This document shows positions 7,211-10,109 of a stretch of 10,109 nucleotides of DNA, piece after piece. A program made the translations under genes and the position numbers. Every line of letters starts with the position of its first letter. Position 1 is the stretch's first letter. The notes under the pieces are model-generated. The model searched no databases, was not told the origin of the DNA, and worked only from the letters and a program-made list of their open reading frames with translations. Origin of the DNA: an uncultured Lachnospiraceae bacterium (GTDB taxonomy: Bacteria > Bacillota > Clostridia > Lachnospirales > Lachnospiraceae); assembly GCA_902782815.1 (NCBI GenBank), contig CACZOS010000004.1:1-10109 (forward strand), given 5' to 3'.

Positions 7211-8221
7211 CTACAGTTGATTTTCCAGAAAATAGGTATGGACCTGCTGTCCGTTGACCATTTTGTTCCCCCGGAATACCTTTTCCATATCGATCAGGTA
7301 CTCAATATGCGCCAGAGTTTCCCCCACAGCGAACCAGATCTGCCTTTTGGGAGCGGTCTCCCAGGTCTCCCCGTGCAGGGACCAGGTCAGGCGGGAAGCC
7401 ACCTCATATCCGCTGGATCCCGGATACTCCTTCAGAATCTTCAGGATCTCATTGAGACGCCTGCTGTGATGATCCACGATCTCCCCGGCCCTCTGCTCCA
7501 GAGTCTTTCCCGAAATACCTCTGTGGGAAGGATAGGCGAACCTGATATCGTAGGAAAGAATACGGTGAAGGTTGGTCAGGTAGGTGGAAAGCGAGTGTTT
7601 CACTCCGGGCCAGACAGTGATATTGGGTGTGATATCGAAGAGGATATGGTCTCCGAGAAACATGATCTTCTCTTCTTCCAGATAATAGCACATATGCTCA
7701 GGTGTATGTCCGCTCATAGCCAGAGCGGTGAAAGTAAGGCCTCCTATCCGGATCTTATCCCCGTCCCGCAAAGGAACAATATCATAATCCGCATCCGCGG
7801 CATAAACGATCATGGGATTACGTTTCGCCGCTTCAACCAGTTCCTCCTCAGGGAATCCTTCCAGGCGGAACATGGCATCCATTTCCCTGCGATAACGCCG
7901 GTATCTCCACTTGCGGATCAGGTCATGCTCGGTTTTGCTCATATAGATCCGGGACTCTCCGCAGGAAAAGCCGGGAGCAAGACCGCAGTGGTCCGTGTGG
8001 AGATGGGTGATCAGCAGGTTGGTCTTATCCATGGAGATCCCCAGCTCATCAAGCCCGGCATCCAGGGCTTTCTTACAATCCACATTGTTAAAGCCTGTGT
8101 CGATCACCACACTCTCACCCTCAGACTTCAACACATAACAATTCAGATTTTTCAAAGCGTTCCCCTTTAAGGGAATATCGATCCGGTAGATTTCCGGATC
8201 CTGATGTAATAATTCAACCAT
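7211..8221 (-). CDS. Metallo-beta-lactamase-fold hydrolase with C-terminal helical/winged-helix extension
   Basis: Predicted zinc hydrolase of the glyoxalase II/LACTB2-like branch; 336 residues. The dinuclear metal site is complete: HLHTDH (H73, H75, D77, H78), H172 in SGHTPEH, D191 in FLGDH and H233 in YPSHRG. Between residues about 95 and 140 lies a charged helical insertion (KWRYRRYRREMD). Residues about 245-336 form a helical tail like the winged-helix part seen in many such proteins (EYPGSSGYEVASRL, then ETLAHIEYLID). No signal peptide is seen, so it is cytosolic. AAGGAG seven bases before the ATG supports this start. It lies 18 bases after hisB and 15 before the dehydrogenase gene, so the three are likely co-transcribed. 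The substrate is unknown; thioesters, lactones or RNA are all possible in this fold. Confidence 0.93.
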   Translation of the reverse strand: MVELLHQDPEIYRIDIPLKGNALKNLNCYVLKSEGESVVIDTGFNNVDCKKALDAGLDELGISMDKTNLLITHLHTDHCGLAPGFSCGESRIYMSKTEHDLIRKWRYRRYRREMDAMFRLEGFPEEELVEAAKRNPMIVYAADADYDIVPLRDGDKIRIGGLTFTALAMSGHTPEHMCYYLEEEKIMFLGDHILFDITPNITVWPGVKHSLSTYLTNLHRILSYDIRFAYPSHRGISGKTLEQRAGEIVDHHSRRLNEILKILKEYPGSSGYEVASRLTWSLHGETWETAPKRQIWFAVGETLAHIEYLIDMEKVFRGNKMVNGQQVHTYFLENQL

Positions 8222-8239
8222 GATTCCGCTCCTTTATCC

Positions 8240-8833
8240 CTACAGCACTCCCTTTGTGGACCAGACATCTCCCTGAAGCCGGTCCTCGATCATGGTAGCC
8301 ATGTCCAATGCCTTTCCGAATGCCTTAAATGTCCCTTCGGCAATATGATGATTATTGATACCGGAAAGCTGACGGATATGAAGATTCATCCCGGCGGAAT
8401 AGGAAACCGCATAGAAAAACTCTCTTACCATCTCCGTATCCATACCTCCGATCCTGGGAACGGTATAGGAAGAATCAAAGACCAGGTAAGGTCTTCCCGA
8501 CAGATCAACGGCACACAGCATCAGTGTCTCATCCATGGGAAGGATGGAACTGCCGTATCTCCGGATGGCCTTCTTATCTCCCAACGCCTGCCTGATCGCC
8601 TCGCCAAGTACGATCCCGCAGTCTTCAATTGTGTGGTGGGAGTCCACTTCCAGATCTCCCTTGCAGATAAGAGTCAGGTCAAATAGACCGTGACGGGCAA
8701 ATCCTTTGAGCATATGGTCAAAAAAACCGATTCCTGTATCAATTTCGGTCTTTCCGGTTCCGTCAATATTCAGCCTGCAGCTGATATCCGTCTCTTTAGT
8801 CACTCGGTTTACCGTTGCGATCCTTGATTCCAT
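8240..8833 (-). CDS. hisB: Imidazoleglycerol-phosphate dehydratase
   Basis: Catalyses dehydration of imidazole glycerol phosphate to imidazole acetol phosphate in histidine synthesis; manganese-dependent oligomer in the cytosol. The 197-residue length is that of the monofunctional enzyme, without the HisN-type phosphatase domain of enteric HisB. Signatures are complete: FFDHML (37-42), H48, DSHHTIEDCG (64-73), DET at 101-103, NHHIAEGTFKAFGKAL (161-176) and the C-terminal STKG (192-195). AAAAGGAG just before the ATG gives a strong ribosome binding site. No other his gene is in the window: upstream is a DUF445 gene (50-base gap) and downstream the hydrolase (18-base gap). No convincing promoter is seen in the 50-base gap. 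Confidence 0.98.
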   Translation of the reverse strand: MESRIATVNRVTKETDISCRLNIDGTGKTEIDTGIGFFDHMLKGFARHGLFDLTLICKGDLEVDSHHTIEDCGIVLGEAIRQALGDKKAIRRYGSSILPMDETLMLCAVDLSGRPYLVFDSSYTVPRIGGMDTEMVREFFYAVSYSAGMNLHIRQLSGINNHHIAEGTFKAFGKALDMATMIEDRLQGDVWSTKGVL

Positions 8834-8883
8834 ATCTGCTCCTTTTCTCTCTTAATAATCTATCTTGTATTCCATATCATGTA

Positions 8884-9789
8884 TCAGAAATTCATGATGA
8901 AGATATTGATCAATCCCAATATGAGTCCGATGACAGCCCCCAGATTGACGATGGCCCCCAGTTCCTTCTTCATGATGGCCAGAACAAGTTCCTCCACCTC
9001 CTCCACCTTCATGGAGTTGATGCGGTCTTCAACCACCTTCTTCAGATTCAGGGATTCCATCATCTGTCCCAGATGTTGGCGAATGACCATCTCGTAAACT
9101 TCCGTCGTCAGATCTACCAGGTTAAAGCCATTGTCATCCAGAAGGGAGATACCTTCTCCCACCCTTCTTTTTCTCAGGGAATCCAGCTCATTTTTAATGG
9201 CCTTCTCCAGGTATTCTTTCCCTTTATCTTCCACCAGAGCGTCAAGTTTTTCCTCGATCATCTCCCCGATACCGGTGAGAAAATTTCCGGTGAGCATCAT
9301 GCCCAGCATGGATTCGGACAACTTTTCCCTGGCTGCATCCATGATCTTCTCCGTCAGCATATGGGGAAGATCCATCTCTTTTATCCTCAGATAGAAGAAA
9401 TCCGCGCCGGTCTCCCGGACAAAGAGGGCCAGTTCATGAAGGGAATCCCGGTCCGCCAGTTTCAGGGCAGCGTCCTCCACGGTCACTTCCGAGCTTTTCC
9501 GCTCGTCGATCCATCTCCTCACCGCATCCGCCAGTTTTTCCTTCATTTCCGGGGAAAGGAGTATCGTCTCCATCACCTCGGGGGTGAGAAGCTGGGTCTG
9601 CACCGCGTCCCCGATGGCCCTGGCCAGCCTGGGCTGTCCCTTGGGGATGACTCCCGGCGTGAAGGGTACTCTCCATCCCCCGATCCTCATTTCATGCCGT
9701 GGATGAAAGAGCATTTTGACCGCGATCCAATTCGTAAAATATCCAATAACCGCACCTACCAGAGGTGCAGCAATCATTTTCCATATCAT
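8884..9789 (-). CDS. DUF445 family membrane protein (YheB-like)
   Basis: Membrane protein of unknown function, 301 residues. The N-terminal hydrophobic segment GAVIGYFTNWIAVKMLF (12-28), followed by HP and the PFTPGVIPKGQ motif (42-52), is the hallmark of DUF445. The middle (about 55-270) is charged and helical with repeated amphipathic stretches. A second hydrophobic segment ends the protein (about 280-298, GAIVNLGAVIGLILGLINIF). This gives a hairpin-like protein anchored at both ends. In Bacillus the relative YheB is poorly characterised. The ATG follows AGAGAGGA. It is 70 bases downstream of the helicase gene, with a promoter candidate in between. Confidence 0.9.
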   Translation of the reverse strand: MIWKMIAAPLVGAVIGYFTNWIAVKMLFHPRHEMRIGGWRVPFTPGVIPKGQPRLARAIGDAVQTQLLTPEVMETILLSPEMKEKLADAVRRWIDERKSSEVTVEDAALKLADRDSLHELALFVRETGADFFYLRIKEMDLPHMLTEKIMDAAREKLSESMLGMMLTGNFLTGIGEMIEEKLDALVEDKGKEYLEKAIKNELDSLRKRRVGEGISLLDDNGFNLVDLTTEVYEMVIRQHLGQMMESLNLKKVVEDRINSMKVEEVEELVLAIMKKELGAIVNLGAVIGLILGLINIFIMNF

Positions 9790-9834
9790 GGACTGATTCC
9801 TCTCTCTTTTCCCATTCCTCTGTTCTTTCCTTCC

Positions 9835-9863
9835 ATGATACTACGATTTTCCTGAGAATTCAA
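9835..9863 (-). promoter_or_regulatory. Possible promoter for the DUF445 gene and downstream genes
   Basis: On the minus strand TTGAAT (9863-9858), exactly 17 bases, then TATCAT (9840-9835). The predicted start is near 9828, about 40 bases before the DUF445 ATG. The -35 box overlaps the helicase stop codon. No terminator is visible after the helicase, so read-through is also possible. Confidence 0.45.
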
Positions 9864-10109
9864 TATTCGCCCTCCTGCCAGAACCTGTTCAGTACCTCCG
9901 GGCAGCTATCCAGGCTCACTTCATAATACTCCTTCCAGTCTTCCGGCAGCAGGTACTGGTTTTCTTTCCAGAGAAAACGGTCATCCAGCAAAGTGATCAC
10001 GCCTTTGTCCAGGGCGCTCCTGATCACCCTGCCCGCAGCCTGCAGGACCTTGTTCATCCCGGGATAACGGTAAGCATAGTCATAGCCTTTTCTGCCATGG
10101 GCATCAAAA
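9860..10109 (-). CDS. C-terminal end of a DinG/XPD-type ATP-dependent DNA helicase (5' part outside window)
   Basis: The reading frame is open to the right edge, so an ATG at 10057 is internal and the gene begins beyond the window; 82 complete codons are visible. PGMNKVLQAAGRVIRS contains superfamily 2 helicase motif VI (QxxGRxIR), which helps bind ATP and its gamma phosphate. It is preceded by YDYAY and followed by DKGVITLLDDRF, the pattern of Rad3/XPD/DinG-like helicases of Firmicutes. These unwind DNA 5' to 3' in repair or replication. The N-terminal Walker motifs, iron-sulphur cysteines and any exonuclease domain cannot be checked here. The protein ends about 30 residues after the DDRF element. 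Confidence 0.88.
   Translation of the reverse strand, partial: FDAHGRKGYDYAYRYPGMNKVLQAAGRVIRSALDKGVITLLDDRFLWKENQYLLPEDWKEYYEVSLDSCPEVLNRFWQEGEY

Noticed and set aside
7217..8170. Open plus-strand frame of 317 codons antisense to the metallo-hydrolase gene
   Set aside because: The minus strand carries the complete metal-binding motifs; no family features or ribosome binding site on the plus strand.
8815..9855. Open plus-strand frame of 346 codons antisense to DUF445
   Set aside because: DUF445 signatures on the minus strand are clear; the plus-strand product is rich in His/Gln/Pro and looks like a shadow.

Overview
The window looks like chromosomal DNA of a low-to-mid GC Firmicute, most likely a Clostridia member close to Lachnospiraceae. 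This rests on strong AGGAG-type ribosome binding sites, sigma-A-like promoters, a CIRCE-like operator in front of clpB, EutL-type microcompartment proteins and an iron-type alcohol dehydrogenase. The genus cannot be settled by eye. I see no rRNA, tRNA, CRISPR array, transposase or phage gene.

Layout, left to right. (1) Positions 1-1243, minus strand: the first 414 residues of a polyprenyl-phosphate sugar-1-phosphate transferase, whose C-terminus runs off the left edge. It is probably an early gene of an exopolysaccharide cluster. Its upstream region (1244-1803) has no convincing gene. It holds a promoter near 1471-1498, a nested inverted repeat over that promoter, and a roughly 220-nt leader with several short stem-loops. 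(2) Positions 1708-4395, minus strand: clpB, complete, with a strong terminator downstream. Its promoter is overlapped by an operator with one perfect and one degraded CIRCE half. (3) Positions 4599-6027, plus strand: two adjacent paralogous EutL-like trimeric microcompartment shell proteins, divergent from clpB and with their own promoter. No microcompartment enzyme is encoded with them on the same strand. (4) Positions 10109-6032, minus strand: the C-terminal end of a DinG/XPD-type helicase, then a DUF445 membrane protein, hisB, a metallo-beta-lactamase-fold hydrolase and an iron-type alcohol dehydrogenase. hisB, the hydrolase and the dehydrogenase are packed 15-18 bases apart. The dehydrogenase converges on the second shell gene; their stop codons are separated by four bases and lie in one 10-base palindrome.

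How the parts may work together. clpB is the heat-shock disaggregase. The most unusual element is the pair of EutL-like shell proteins outside any visible eut operon: both have lost some, but different, residues of the ethanolamine-binding site described for EutL. They may be a satellite shell locus for a microcompartment encoded elsewhere, or serve a different substrate. The neighbouring alcohol dehydrogenase belongs to a family often found in aldehyde-processing microcompartments, but it lies on the opposite strand in a hisB-led gene group, so a link is only a hypothesis.
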